Source: Emydura subglobosa
Lineage: Eukaryota; Chordata; Testudines; Chelidae
DNA: 64,000 nucleotides
Assembly (NCBI GenBank): GCA_007922225.1
Contig: ML679956.1
Location: forward strand, 77,885,848-77,949,847
Reading direction: 5' to 3'
Under the pieces are notes generated by a model. The model was given only the letters and a program-made list of their open reading frames with translations. It had not been told where the DNA came from and searched no databases. Positions 33,611 to 44,499 of this stretch are shown here, piece by piece; positions within the stretch are counted from its first letter, which is position 1; every line of letters starts with the position of its first letter. A program made the translations under genes and the position numbers.

Positions 33611-33922
33611 GGTAATATTGCCAACTCCTGAGATTTTATCACAACCCTATCGTCACTTGCTGGGGTTTATTTAAAGCCCTACCTCCTGGAAACTAGTGAT
33701 TGGGTGAGAAACTCATCTTTCACTACAGACATTTTCTTGCTCTGATTTTTACAAAAAAAATGCTTGACACCGTGAACCGTAAAGACTGAAAACTCTAGAA
33801 GGCAAATAAAAGAACCCCACATAAGTACTTTTAAAAAAAAAATTACTATTTTTTAAGCCAATCTCATGACTTTTATTATCAAACTCACGATTTTTAACTT
33901 TTGGGGTTGGCAGTACTGCAGC
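33611..33922. mobile_element. Miniature inverted-repeat element (TTGCCAAC ends)
   Basis: The left end AATATTGCCAACTCCTGAGA and the right end, in reverse, CAGTACTGCCAACCCC are inverted. The interior includes AAGCCAATCTCATGACTTTT and AACTCACGATTTTTAAC. Relatives lie at 59345-59632 and, inverted, 63780-64000. It has no coding capacity. Confidence 0.65.
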
Positions 33923-34400
33923 CGAAATATATATATTTTTTAAATCTGATTTTGCTTTCACCATTTACGTAGTTTATCTTTTTACACTCCCCTTCACATG
34001 GGCAATGAAACTAGGAGGTTTGTTTCTAGTAAATTTCACTTCCAAGTTGTCAGGCACTAGCAAAAGCTGCTGCATTTGGGTTTGCAACACTGAGAGAGGA
34101 TTTTTTAAAAAACTATCTTGTTTCTAGTGAGGTGGGGGTAATATTTCAGGACATTTCCATTCATATTGATCCAGAGTGTCCAACCCTAACCTCACTTACC
34201 CTTGGATTTCAACAGGATACTTGTGGAGCGAGGTATTGCTTGACATGAGTAGGGTGACAGAACTGGATTCTCAAGGATGACAATATTGAGCTCTCTTCAT
34301 GGGACCCGTTCTGCTGAACAGAATTTCTCTCCCTGTACTACCACAGATTTTCTACTATCCTTGATAAATGGATTCTTCTAATGAACTTCAGCTTCAGACA
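33923..34400. other. Unassigned non-coding DNA
   Basis: No gene or repeat recognised. Confidence 0.45.
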
Positions 34401-34401
34401 T

Positions 34402-34560
34402 TCATAAATTCCAAGGCGAGGAGGGACCGTTCTGATCATCTAGCCCCGCACAAGCCATAGAAACTTATCTAGTAATTTTTGCATCAGGTTCATAACTTGT
34501 GTTTGATGTATAGCAGATCTTTCTAAGCCTCTTTTTTAAAATCTCCTTCGATATTTAGTG
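34402..34560 (-). mobile_element. CR1 LINE 3' end fragment
   Basis: Plus reading CATAAATTCCAAGGCGAGGAG and CTGATCATCTAGCCCCGCAC is the reverse complement of the CR1 3' end. Confidence 0.65.
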
Positions 34561-34812
34561 CCTCAAACCTTATTATGTTGTAGTCATAAAACCACAGCTG
34601 TTAATCACCAGCCACAGTCATCTTTATTTTTCCCTGCTGGCTTCCTGGGACAAAGTCCAAGATTACTTAATATGGGTAGTTACATAGCTTGTGTGTGAAG
34701 ACACCCCTCTACAGCTCGTTGGCTAAATTCACTTACTCACATGAAGCATTTAGTAGAATTGGCAGAAAGCTATTTTCACCCCACAGCAGGAAATTCCAGG
34801 ACAGCCTGGAAG
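34561..34812. other. Unassigned non-coding DNA
   Basis: No recognised content. Confidence 0.4.
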
Positions 34813-34814
34813 CC

Positions 34815-35062
34815 AGCATATGCTAGTGGCTCGAGCACTAAACTAGGAGTCAGGAGATCGGATTCTGCCACTGATCTGCTGGGTAACCTTGGGCATGTTG
34901 CTTCATCTCTCTACGCCTCTCTTTCCTCTACCATCTTTTTGTCTGTCTTGACTATTTAAGTTGCAAGCTCTTTAAGGCAGGGACTGTCTCCAGCCATGTA
35001 TTTGTATGCCCTGATCTCAGCTGAAGCCTCTATGTGCTACTGAAATATAAATAATGCCAACA
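34815..35062 (+). mobile_element. MIR-type SINE, near full length with tail
   Basis: The head AGTGGCTCGAGCACTAAAC, B-box-like GGAGATCGGATTCTGCC, core GGGTAACCTTGGGCATGTTG and tail GCAAGCTCTTTAAGGCAGGG to an AATAATG end are all present. At about 250 bp it is the most complete MIR-like copy in the window. Confidence 0.8.
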
Positions 35063-35370
35063 CCTCATTTCCATCCCTCCACGCACAAAAGCCCCCTTGC
35101 ATCTGTCAGCACCACACCAGTCAGCCAGGAGTCAGTGTACAGCAATATAAAGGAATAATCCTCTTTTTATCTCCCTCCCTCACTCACTGGTTGAACATGG
35201 TGTCTTTAAAGCACTCTGGGCACCCGCTACGCCTGTCACTTTGGATTTGACTTTTGCTCCCCCACTTTGGTAGTTCGCCTGCTTTCATGCCACTTCTGGG
35301 AACCAGCTAGCATCTGAAGGGATTGGAGGAAACGGCCCAGGAACTCTGTGAAACATTAAATGTTGATCTT
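35063..35370. other. Unassigned non-coding DNA
   Basis: No recognised content. Confidence 0.4.
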
Positions 35371-35744
35371 TAACAAAACTTGGAATGCTGGGGAAGTTGC
35401 AGAGGAATGAAAAAAGGTAAATGCTGTACAAATATTTTAAAAGGGCAAACATGACGACCCAAGTAGTCAGATATTGATCCCGGACAAAATAACGGAAAAG
35501 CTAATGTGGGGTGAAATCAATAAAGATTTAAAAGAAGGTAGCACAATAAATACCCAATGCAGATGGCTCTTTGGAGAATAGGTCATCAGATAAACTCGAT
35601 ATTGTTTTTGATGAGATCACATTTGGTTAATAAAGGTAACTGTTGACATAACATACTTAGACATCTGGGTTAAAAAAATTAGTACTATACAAAGCCAATT
35701 CAGCCCACGTGCAAAGGATTAAATACTGGTTAATTGACAGACCA

Positions 35745-35833
35745 GACCTAAAGAAGAGCTCTGTGTAAGCTTGTCTCTCTCATCAACAGAAGTTGGTCCA
35801 ATAAAAAGCTATTACTTCACCTACCCTGTCTCT
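35745..35833 (+). mobile_element. Mini Penelope-like insertion, 89 bp, in CR1
   Basis: Perfect direct repeats CAGACCA at 35738-35744 and 35834-35840 flank it. Its content, AAGAAGAGCTCTGTGTAAGC and CATCAACAGAAGTTGGTCC, is close in length and sequence to the reverse complement of the insertion at 44119-44206. The surrounding CR1 reads across it once it is removed. It codes for nothing. Confidence 0.65.
35748..35771 (+). ncRNA. Partial hammerhead-like motif
   Basis: CTAAAGA (35748-35754) differs by one base from the CUGANGA box and is followed by a GAGCT...AGCTT hairpin (35756-35771). The GAAA box that should follow is missing. It is half of the motif; the copy at 44119-44206 keeps the other half. 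Confidence 0.3.
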
Positions 35834-36868
35834 CAGACCACAAGAGGTCATTTAAAATGGAGAACTATTATCAGATGGGTGGGTGTTTCTAGTGGAGTTC
35901 TGCCAGGATCTTGGCCCACTCCTATTCAATATCATCTGGAAGAAGATATAAAATCATGACTGGTAACATTTCCAGATGACACAAAAACTGGTGGAATTGT
36001 GGGGGCAGGTCAGACCAAACTGGAACACCTGGAAAGGTGGCTTATTTGAACAACATGCATTTTAAGACAACCAAATCAACGGCATAGTCTGAGAAACAAA
36101 GAACGTAGCCCATACTTACAGGATGGAGGGCTGTAGACAGGAATGCAGTGACACTGAAAAGGACTTGGGTATTATGGCAGATAACCAGTTGAATCCCATT
36201 ACAATGCTGTAGCTAAGAGGGCAAACACAAAGGTTATATGTATAAGCAAGGGAATATCACGTAGGAGTAGGGAGATGGTATTGCCTCTATGTACGGCATT
36301 AATGAGACCATTCTTGGAATACTGTGTCCAGGTGTGGTGTCCACAATTCAAAAAAGATGTTGAAAAATTGGAGAGAGTTCAGAAGAGAGTTGCAAGGTCT
36401 GGGAAACCTGCCGTATAGTGAGAGACTTAATTATCTCTTTATTTAGTTTATCCAAGACATGATTAAGAGGTGACTTGACCATAGTCTACAAGTACTTGCA
36501 TAGGGAAGAGATTTCTAATAGCAGAAGACTTTTTAATCTAGCAGAACAAGGCATAGCGATATCGAAGGATTGTCTAGCTGGAGCTAGACAAGTTCAGACG
36601 AGCAACAGGGTGCGAATTTTTAACAGTGAAACTAATTAAACATTGGAACAAGTTACCTGGGGACAAGGGTGATTCTCCATCGCTTGAAGTCTTTCAGTCA
36701 AGATTGGATGGTCTTTCTAAAAGACATGCAATAGCTGCAAAAAAAAAAAAAAAAAAGTTACGGGCTTCCTGCAGAGATCACAGTTATTCTACAACCTGTG
36801 TTATGCAGGTGGTCAGTCCAGATGATCATCATGGTCCCTTCCGGCCTTAAAATGTATATGCTGAGCAT

Positions 36869-37715
36869 TGACCAGAATCAGCCCCAATGTTTGAGGAACA
36901 AGAGGTCCATTAAGTATTCTTGTATGTCAGCTAAGATCCTAAATTGTGTAATTACCTCAGTTCTCCCTGCTATTATATACCCTCAACCCCCCGATCTTCT
37001 CTGCCCTTAATCATTGTGCATTATCAGGCAGCCACTATGTTCCACCCCAGAGGTGGCTACCTTTCAGTAATGGGTCAGCTATCAGTGATTTGGTCTCCTT
37101 GGGGAGATGTGACACAGCCTTCGCCGCTTTCTCTTTTTCTGCGGTTTACAACCCCTCAAGTCAGTGATGAGCCTGCTAATTTGATTGAATTTGTTGAAGC
37201 CATGTTATAACTGAGGGATAAGATGCAGCAAAGCCAAGCATTTGATAACAACTGCCGCTTTAAAACAGAGAAATGCAGTGTTCCACCTCCCGTGGGATCA
37301 AGTGCCAGATCTTAATACGCTCTTTTATTCAGATTTATCAAGACGGCTCTGTACGTTAATTAGCTAATTATACAAGAGCACCTGCTGATGTGTTAGATAC
37401 AGAATAAATGTAGTTGCCTCAGAGCTAATGCAAACTGACAAGGGTTGCATTCATTCTTACATTTTGATTAAATGACTTAGAACAGGGGGTTGCAGGCTCA
37501 CATCGAGACACACTGGCAAATCTGCTTGACGGGGCGTGCGCTTGGGAAAGCGATAACACAAGCTGCAGGTGGAGGCTTGTTCCCTCAGAACATAAGGCCA
37601 CAGGGTCAAGCCCCACAGGTGACCTAACCAGGGAGGTACTTCTACCACCCTAAAGGAAAAAGCTGTGTACTGTGGCTAGTGGACAGAGCACTGGCCTGGA
37701 CCATACGAGTTGTGT
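36869..37715. other. Unassigned DNA, possible conserved non-coding stretch
   Basis: No repeat recognised. 37200-37440 is AT-rich without repeat-like phrases and holds a perfect 14-base palindrome TAATTAGCTAATTA (37357-37370). Confidence 0.4.
37357..37370. promoter_or_regulatory. Palindrome of two homeodomain-core motifs
   Basis: TAATTAGCTAATTA is its own reverse complement and contains TAATTA twice, the common homeodomain binding core. Whether it is bound or regulatory is not shown; in AT-rich DNA such sites also arise by chance. Confidence 0.25.
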
Positions 37716-37717
37716 TC

Positions 37718-38705
37718 TAGTTAATTATTTCTCGTGTCTTGTTTACAATACTCCTGCTAACACAACCCAGAATGATGTTTGGGGTTTTATTTTTTTGCAA
37801 CAGCACTACACGGTTGACTCATATTTCGCTTGTGATACGCTATCGCCCCCAGATCCCTTTCCACAGTACTCTTTCCTAGGCTATCCTTTCCCATTTTTTG
37901 GGTGTGCAACTGATCGTTCCTTCCTAAGTAAAGCACTTTGCATTTGTCCTTCTTGAATTTCATTCTATTTACTTCAGACCATTTCGAATTTTAATCCTAT
38001 CCCCCAAAGCACTTGCAACCCCTCCCAGCTTTGTATTGTCCGCAGACTTTATAAGTGTACTTGCGATGCCATTATCTAAATCACGGATGAAGATATTGAA
38101 TAGAACCAGATCCAGAACTGACCCCTCTAGGACCCCACTCGATATGTCCTTCCGGCTTGACTGTGAACCATTGATAACTACTCAGTTATTTACCCATCTT
38201 ATAGTAGTTCCATCTAGGCTCGGTTTCCCTAGTTTGCCTACAAGAAAGTCATGCGAGACAGTATCAAAAGCCACACTAAAGTCAAGATATACCACATTTA
38301 CCACTTCCCACCTAGCCACAAAACTTGTTACCTGTCAAAGAATGCTATTAGGTTGGTTTGACATGATTTGTTCTTGACAAACCCATGTTGACTGTTATTT
38401 ATCACCTTATTGGCTTCTAGGTGTTTGCAAATTGACTGCTTGATTATTTGCTCCATTATCTTTCCAGGTACTGAAGTTAAGATGACTGGTCTGTAATTCC
38501 TCGGGTTGTCCTGATTTCCCTTTTCATAGATTAGCACTGTATTTACCCTTTTCCAATCCTCTGGAATCGCTCCCGCCTTCCATGAATTTTCGAAGATAAG
38601 CACGACTGGCTCAGATATCGCCTCAGTTAACTCACTGAATATTCTAGGAGTGAACTCCTGTTCACTATGAACATTGATTGAAAACCAGCCATTTCTTTCA
38701 CACAA
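37718..38705 (-). mobile_element. CR1 LINE, about 1 kb
   Basis: Minus strand. Plus reading gives TTTCTCGTGTCTTGTTTAC, CCCAGATCCCTTTCCACAG, ACTGACCCCTCTAGGACCCC and CACAAAACTTGTTACCTGTC. It is a different CR1 subfamily from that at 20096-23165 and covers part of the reverse transcriptase. 5' and 3' ends are both missing. Confidence 0.8.
38328..38705 (-). pseudogene. CR1 reverse-transcriptase remnant
   Basis: A 125-codon open stretch on the minus strand holds PEDWKRVNTVLIYEKGNQ, DNPRNYRPVILTSVPGKIME and NSQHGFVKNKSCQTNLIAFF, which are reverse-transcriptase fingers motifs 1 to 2a of the CR1 clade. The catalytic palm boxes with YADD lie further downstream and are not in this frame. Outside the open stretch the CR1 is broken by stops and indels, so no enzyme is made. 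Confidence 0.8.
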
Positions 38706-38767
38706 GCCAGCAAAAAGGTACTAGATTGCGATGGTGTCACTGCTAACCTAGCCTATCTTCAAACAGG

Positions 38768-39002
38768 TTGCCTAGTGGTGGGAAATCCAGTGTGTAGGGT
38801 GCTAACCTAAGCCTCAGGAGAACTGAGTTCACTTGTGGACCCTGCCACATATTTCCTATTTACCCTTGGACAAGTCACTTATCTTAGTGCCTCAGGTCTC
38901 CATCTGTGAAATGGGGATAACAGCACTTCCCTACCTCACAGGGGTGCTGGGAGGATAACGACATTAAAGACCGTGAGGTGCACAGATACTAGAGAGGTGG
39001 GG
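38768..39002 (+). mobile_element. MIR-type SINE
   Basis: Core CCCTTGGACAAGTCACTTATC and CTGTGAAATGGGGATAACAGC are followed by CACAGGGGTGCTGGGAGGATA. The tRNA-like head (GTAGGGTGCTAACC) is degraded. Confidence 0.75.
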
Positions 39003-39044
39003 ACAGATTTAGGGGTACCTAAAACAGGGTATACACGGGCCTTG

Positions 39045-39185
39045 ATAGGCTGCAGATTCAGTTTCTAACCATCAGAGGAGTGAGGTTCTGGACCAGCCTC
39101 CCAATAGGAGTTGTGGGGCTAAATAAACTAACTCGTTATAAAATGGAGCTTGAGAAGTTTATATGATTGGAGGGTCTGTGATAGT
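39045..39185 (+). mobile_element. CR1 LINE fragment of another subfamily
   Basis: GAGGTTCTGGACCAGCCTCC and GGAGCTTGAGAAGTTTATATG resemble the 3' part of a CR1 subfamily also represented at 51962-52255. Confidence 0.5.
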
Positions 39186-40888
39186 AGCAGAATGGATCCA
39201 ATGACTCCACAGGTCACATCCAGACCTGTGTTCCTAGAGATAGGGGTGAAATACCCAGCACCCAGTTACCTATAACCTGAGCTATTTGGGTCCACAGCCT
39301 CCAGTTTATGCAGTGTTTGGGTAAAAACTTACCTGGATAGTTGATTATTAAACAGAAAACCCACACCGGTTTGATTTTTTAAATCTAATTCCTCGCCTTT
39401 TGTCAGCAAGAATGAACAAACTGACTGAACAAGGCCCCACAAGGGGAGGAAGGCAGCCTGAAAGCAATTTTCTACGACCAAGATTGCCAGAGAACCCGCT
39501 CACCCCAGTTCTTGTAGTGAATTTAGTCAGTAATTAATGAAGCTCTTGTCCCGAATTCATTTTCCCAGTAGCTTGGCACATGTCTAATTAAAATAGATGA
39601 TCGACGCTCCAATATTCACACTGCCAGGTTTAATGAAGAGGGGAATCAACAGGAGTGAGCCAAGAAATACTAGCTTCTGTTATGGAAAGAGGATGAAAGA
39701 AAGTTGAGGGAGAGCTTACTGCCTGCAAGAAAGTCCCCATGGTGCAATGGCAGTGTGAATAGAATGAGCTATGAGCTAGCAAAAGGGAGAGAGAGAGATG
39801 GACCAGAAACTGCTGGCAGGGACATCTTAACACTGGAGATGCATCTGAGAGATAGGGTAACTGAGCTCATGAAATGAGCCGTGCTGCCTTTCACGGCATA
39901 AATCCCCAGGAGATCCTGCTTTCCGGGCATCAGATCAATGCAGGAATCTCTCTCTCAGTACCAGCTGGGCCCCAGTCAGTTGCAGGTGCTCAGACTCTGC
40001 AGTATTAAAGAAACAAAAAATTCTGCCACCTCCTTTCCTGTTTGTAGGCTTAACATGGGAGTAGGTCTTAGAATGCGAGAGAGAAAGGAGAACATACGGC
40101 AGGACACAGAGCAGAGGAGCTCTGTATGCAGCAGGGCCCGGGGTCATCTTCATCTCTGGCTGCCCTGACAGTTCTCTCCCCCCATCACTCACTTGCTGCC
40201 CCCTTATTGCCGAACCGTGGTGGAAAGTACCTGCCATGGGAGGGGATGGAGGGAGAGGTGGCTTTCAGGGAGCTTGGGCCAACGCCATGGAGGGTTCTGA
40301 ATATCAGGATGGAGACCGAATTGGACTCTGCATCCAGTGGGGGGGAAGGAGGGGGGCCATGCCGAGCAAGAGCAGAGGGCTGTGCTCAGAGCGACCTGAG
40401 TTACTTAGCTGACGGGTGGCTGCATTGTGCACCGGTTGGGGCTTTTTGGGGGGTGTTGCGCCTTCCCTTCTAGATCGAAATGAGCTGCAATAATTCAGCA
40501 TGGAGGCCAGGACTGCAGGGGTCTCTGTGGCCAGAGCTGAGCTCAATAGGCTGGGTTCTAGTATTGTATTGTTGGTCATAGGTGGACAGAGGATGGATTT
40601 TTTTTGTAGGGGTGCTATTCAGGGATCTGTTTGCATGGAGGAGTCCAACAGGACCGTGTGCTTGCAAATGGACTAAAGAGTTGGAGACAGAAGCCCTGAG
40701 TAGAGGGGGCTGTTATACAGAAGCAGGATCTTCAGAGCACTTCCCTCTTCCGACCAGCACTGCCTCAGACTTGTCTGGACCTTCCTGCAGCTGCTGATTC
40801 CAACTAAGCACTGAGAAAGCTGGGAGATGGTGCTGGTTACATCTGACCTAAGTCAGCTCATATGGTCTCATCTGCTCACCCATGGCTC
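39186..40888. other. Mostly unassigned; a possible old repeat at 40230-40560
   Basis: 40270-40340 (GGCCAACGCCATGGAGGG, TCTGAATATCAGGATGGAG) resembles a phrase I have seen as a dispersed vertebrate repeat, perhaps L2-related, but I cannot place it. ORFs at 40126-40473 and nearby are G-rich shadows. Confidence 0.3.
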
Positions 40889-40889
40889 C

Positions 40890-41290
40890 AAGTAGATGCC
40901 AAATAACATGGCGGAAAGGTTTGGTTTGGGAGGATTTTGCACGCAGAAAGCCTCTAAGGGGCGAGCTGTTTGGGAAATGGATTTTATTCCCATGGAAAGT
41001 TGTGCTGAAAATGAAAACGTTTTTGTTTTCACTGAAATTTTGTTTCAAAAGGTTTTTGGGTTCTGGTAAAAGAAAAAAAAAATTGGCCCAAACTGCAATT
41101 TTTTTTATTGTTTTGGCTGAAATTTTTCAGATGCTGAGAAACCAAAAAAAACCCAAAACATTTGTGAGCTTGGTTTTTTGACCCAACTTCCCTCCCCTGC
41201 AAAAAATTGTTGAAAACTAGACACTTTCCAATGGAATTTTCCATTTGGAAAAGCCATTTCTGCTGGGGAAATATTCTGAACAAAATATTC
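40890..41290 (+). mobile_element. AT-rich dispersed repeat, third copy
   Basis: TTTCACTGAAATTTTGTTTC, GGCTGAAATTTTTCAGATGC and TTCCATTTGGAAAAGCC place this with the GAAAATTTT-type family. It is the longest of the four copies. Confidence 0.45.
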
Positions 41291-42078
41291 CAGTCTGCTC
41301 CATCTAGGAGCTCTGGGAGCCACCACGTCTCTTGCAAGGGTCAGCATGCCTCGTCATCATCACAAGCTTCCAGTGGCTAGAGAGGGCAGAGGGAAGGTAG
41401 GACCATGGCCAGGCAACAGCCCTTTGGGCATCTAACGCTGGTGCCGTGACTCCCTCTGAAACCGCGAGTCCTATTCAGGCTATTCTATTGCAACCTGAGA
41501 ACCCCAGCACCGCAGGAGATTAAACCTCTGCACAAGCTCTCAGAGGAAAGGTCAGCACACTGGTGCTCTGCTAATAAAAGAGCATTAACCCTCTGCCTGT
41601 GTGTGCACCTGGATTTATTGCCACAAGACAAGACACCACCCCCTCTTTTGCTCAAGGAATAGAAGTGGAAGGATTCAGCCTGTTTCCTGCCCCGATGAGC
41701 AGGGAAGGGGAGGCTTCTAGTGCTCTTGGTACACGAAGCCCCACTGAAATCATGGGCAATTACCCCGCTGTCTTTCACAGGGCCAAGATTGCACCTCCAG
41801 AGTATTTCTTGAGCCTTCTCACCAGCAGCATGCCCTTCCAACCTCCCGGTCCTCTCCGCTCTGCTTCAGCAACCTAAATAAGGACCCACTCCCTGTTCCT
41901 CTGGAAATCTTGCTTCTGCACGCCTCCCCACCCAATGACACAGCAACCAAGTGACTGCACAGCCGCCAGCCAGCTTGGGTGAATGCTTGCTTTTTCCAGC
42001 TCGTTTCAAAGACGTCTACTCTTGAGCGGGGGAGGAGAAGCATGGGGGGAGCTTGATCTATAGCTTTGTTATAGAACA
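41291..42078. other. Unassigned non-coding DNA
   Basis: No gene or repeat recognised. ORFs at 41485-41877 overlap on both strands. Confidence 0.4.
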
Positions 42079-42079
42079 G

Positions 42080-42915
42080 CTCCGCTTCCGAAACAAGGGT
42101 TTTGCGGGGTGGGCAGGGGTCGCTATAGCCCCACGGATGTGTGTCTCAACCCCTTTAGCCTCGGGGGTGGGGTAGCTTAATGGCCAAAGTCAATGTGGCT
42201 GTGTTCTCTCTCTCTGAACTGCATAGCCGAATGGCCAGTCAATATGGCTGTCCCTTCCTGTCAGGGCACCGTGGCCTAATGGCTGGAGTCATAAAGCGAC
42301 CCTTTCAGTCAGGGCAGTGTGGCCTAATGGCCAGAGTCAACAAAGTCACCCCCCTCTGTGGGATAATGTGGCCTATTGGCACGTTGGGGGGAGTGGGATG
42401 CCACATAGGAGTGTGTAGCACTCAGGGTAAGGGGGCTTGGGACCTCCCTGCTCCTCTGAGCCCCAACCCAGGGCCCTGGCCATGGTGGGGTACTCGCCAC
42501 CAAGTTGGTGGGGATCCTCCCAAAACACGTTGACCATTTCCCCAATTCTCCCACCATAGCAATGTTTAAGTCCCCTGGGCTACCTCCTACCCTGTCTTCT
42601 GTGGCGATGATGCACGATTCCCCGGGGCCTCCAGGGTTCTCAGCTGGTGCCACTCCTGGCAGCTGAGTCCTTTCTCTGGGTTTGTCCAACAGCCTGGAAT
42701 CCATCTGGGGCTCTGCATGCCGGGGCTCTGGTCCCAGAGTCTGTCACCGCTCCCTGGAGAGAGCTGGCAGCCTGTGTCCTCCCACTTCAGCAGCCTAGCT
42801 CCCTCTTATACCCAGTCTTCAGCCAGAGCACGCCCAGTAGGGTCCAGGGGGCGTGGCCTCCTCAGCCCACAGGGTAGAGTTAACCCTTGGTGAACCAGTG
42901 TGGGGCAAGTATAGG
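42080..42915 (+). mobile_element. LTR-like repeat, copy 1 of a pair
   Basis: GTCGCTATAGCCCCACGG, GCAATGTTTAAGTCCCCTGGG, CTCTTATACCCAGTC and AACCAGTGTGGGGCAAG occur in the same order at 58330-58955. A TATA-like site before a U-rich end fits an LTR, though TG...CA ends are not clear. Tandem units lie in its left half. Confidence 0.5.
42160..42385 (+). repeat. Short tandem array, five units of about 48 bp
   Basis: The phrase TGGCCTAATGGCCAGAGTCA or variants occurs at about 42174, 42226, 42271, 42319 and 42368. The other copy of this LTR-like repeat has only one such unit region, so the array is specific to this copy. Confidence 0.75.
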
Positions 42916-43500
42916 CCAGATTACAGTTCTCACACTAGCAACTCATCCACCACCGCCACAACATACTAAACAGCAAGACCCTTGGAGTTCCCTCCCATTC
43001 AAGCAGTGAGGCCAACACAAAGCCTATGCACTGGTTACGTCAAAATAGGGCTTAGCAGTCTCTTCAATGGTGCACTGGGTCTCTACACAGGGGAAAGTTT
43101 CACCCTAGCATCCCACATACAGGAGAGCAGGATCTTTATTGGAGCAAAATAAAAACAGGGACAATCAAAAGCCTCTTGGCTACAGCACAAGATAATGCAG
43201 AAATCAGGGGTTCAAAGGTAATAATGCATCAGGAATAAAATGGTTTAACGTGTATGGAAGTGTCACAGGTGGCTCTTGGGCAGCCACTAACTCCCTGGCG
43301 GAGCCCCTAAAAAAAGCCGTTCCTGTATACAACCTAAGTAACTGCTTAGCTCTCCAAGCTTAATAAGTATAATATATTATCATTCATTTTAAGGTTTGTA
43401 TCTAACTAATATATTTATAAAAAGCCTTGCACATTAAACCTTATTAATCTGCAAATCAAGCATACCGTGTCTCACTGGTATTCACACTAATCACAAACTA
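42916..43500. other. Unassigned non-coding DNA
   Basis: 43120-43175 (CAGGATCTTTATTGGAGC, AAAATAAAAACAGGG) resembles a reverse-strand LTR end but is not supported by a second copy. Confidence 0.35.
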
Positions 43501-43504
43501 TCCA

Positions 43505-43990
43505 AAATCAACAGTCCACCGTCCACCGGACAGGAGTCACGAGTCAGCCGAGTCAGTGTACTGGAAGATCAAAAGCCGGAGATGAACTTGAAAGCAGAAC
43601 CACAAATCGATAACCAGAGTAAGGCTGGGTTGAAATAGTAGGGGGTCAGAGGCAGGACACAAACCAGAGATCAGAACCATAAGTTGGGAGCCAGGAGTCA
43701 GCTGGGGGGGGGGGATGCCACAAAGTCAAGCCAGGGGACAGGGAGCAAGGTGGATCCCAGTTGCATGGACAACATCCTGTTCCTGTGCTGGGTTTATATA
43801 GAAACTGTGGACCTCTCCGGACACCCAGCAATCTGCCAGTCAGGCTCCAGGACTGGAGTCCTCTGTCAGCATTCAGCTTCTGCCCTAGCCACTGTCAGGA
43901 GATCTCCGAGCGCCAGGTTTGTGCTTGCTCGTGCCTAAAAGTCTCGTGGACCAGGGTGCATGAGCCACAGTTCCTTACAGAATATATTAA
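43505..43990 (+). mobile_element. Possible LTR near the Ty3/gypsy remnant
   Basis: ATCAAAAGCCGGAGATGAAC through GTTGCATGGACAACATCCTG and GGGTTTATATAGAAACTG has a TATA-like site and a repeat-like feel. It lies about 500 bases before the integrase remnant. No ends are visible, so the link is a guess. Confidence 0.3.
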
Positions 43991-44118
43991 TCAACTGCAA
44001 ATATACCAAGGAGAAACTGAGCAGATTATCAGAGGAATAGCTGGAATCTAGGTAAATATTTGTACAGGGCCTATCACCATAATTCCTTAGTGTCTTATAC
44101 AGCTGAAGTTAAAAGCTG

Positions 44119-44206
44119 GAGAGAAAGTGGGTGAGGTAATATCCTTTATTGGACCTATTTGTGTTGGTGTGAGAGACCAGCTTTCGAGCCACACAGAACA
44201 CACGTA
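44119..44206 (-). mobile_element. Mini Penelope-like insertion, 88 bp
   Basis: Perfect 13-base direct repeats AAGTTAAAAGCTG (44106-44118, 44207-44219) flank it. In minus reading it carries GGCTCGAAAGCTGGTCTC (GAAA at 44185-44182) and ends in GGATATTACCTCACCC. It is close in length and sequence to 35745-35833, inserted in the opposite orientation. The CUGANGA box is mutated; the GAAA box survives. Confidence 0.7.
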
Positions 44207-44499
44207 AAGTTAAAAGCTGTCAGTCTATGGCCCCCCATTACCATAATGTCTCAGTGCCTTACAACCTTGAATGTATTTACTCCTGACAACACCCCTTTGC
44301 GTCACACTCAGTGGAACTGGGCTCAGAGGGTCCATGTTTCCTGCAGGTACCTTTATTGAGGGGGTCAAACTCCCGGCGGTCCACAGAGTGAGACTTGCAA
44401 GGTGGCCCAAAGACAAAAGCCAAGTACCGGGAAGCGCAGAACCGTATTTTCAATTTCAAGAGGCCCTTCGTGTGCAGGGTGGGATCACATTTTGAGGCC

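Larger units (their letters stand above)
35372..36868 (+). mobile_element. CR1 LINE, about 1.4 kb, with a nested insertion
   Basis: Plus strand. The copy runs from the reverse-transcriptase region (GGTTAATTGACAG, GGTGTTTCTAGTGGAGTTCTG) through the thumb and 3' region (CTTGGAATACTGTGTCCAGG) to CCTTCCGGCCTTAAAATGTAT. It is heavily mutated with no useful ORF. A Penelope-like fragment sits at 35745-35833 and a poly-A run at 36739-36756. Confidence 0.75.

Noticed and set aside
37718..38705. A live CR1 reverse transcriptase
   Set aside because: Only fingers motifs are in frame; the palm with the catalytic box is missing and stops lie outside the open stretch.
1689..44206. Active hammerhead ribozymes
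   Set aside because: Each copy has lost a catalytic box or the residues at the cleavage site, so only decayed motifs are claimed.
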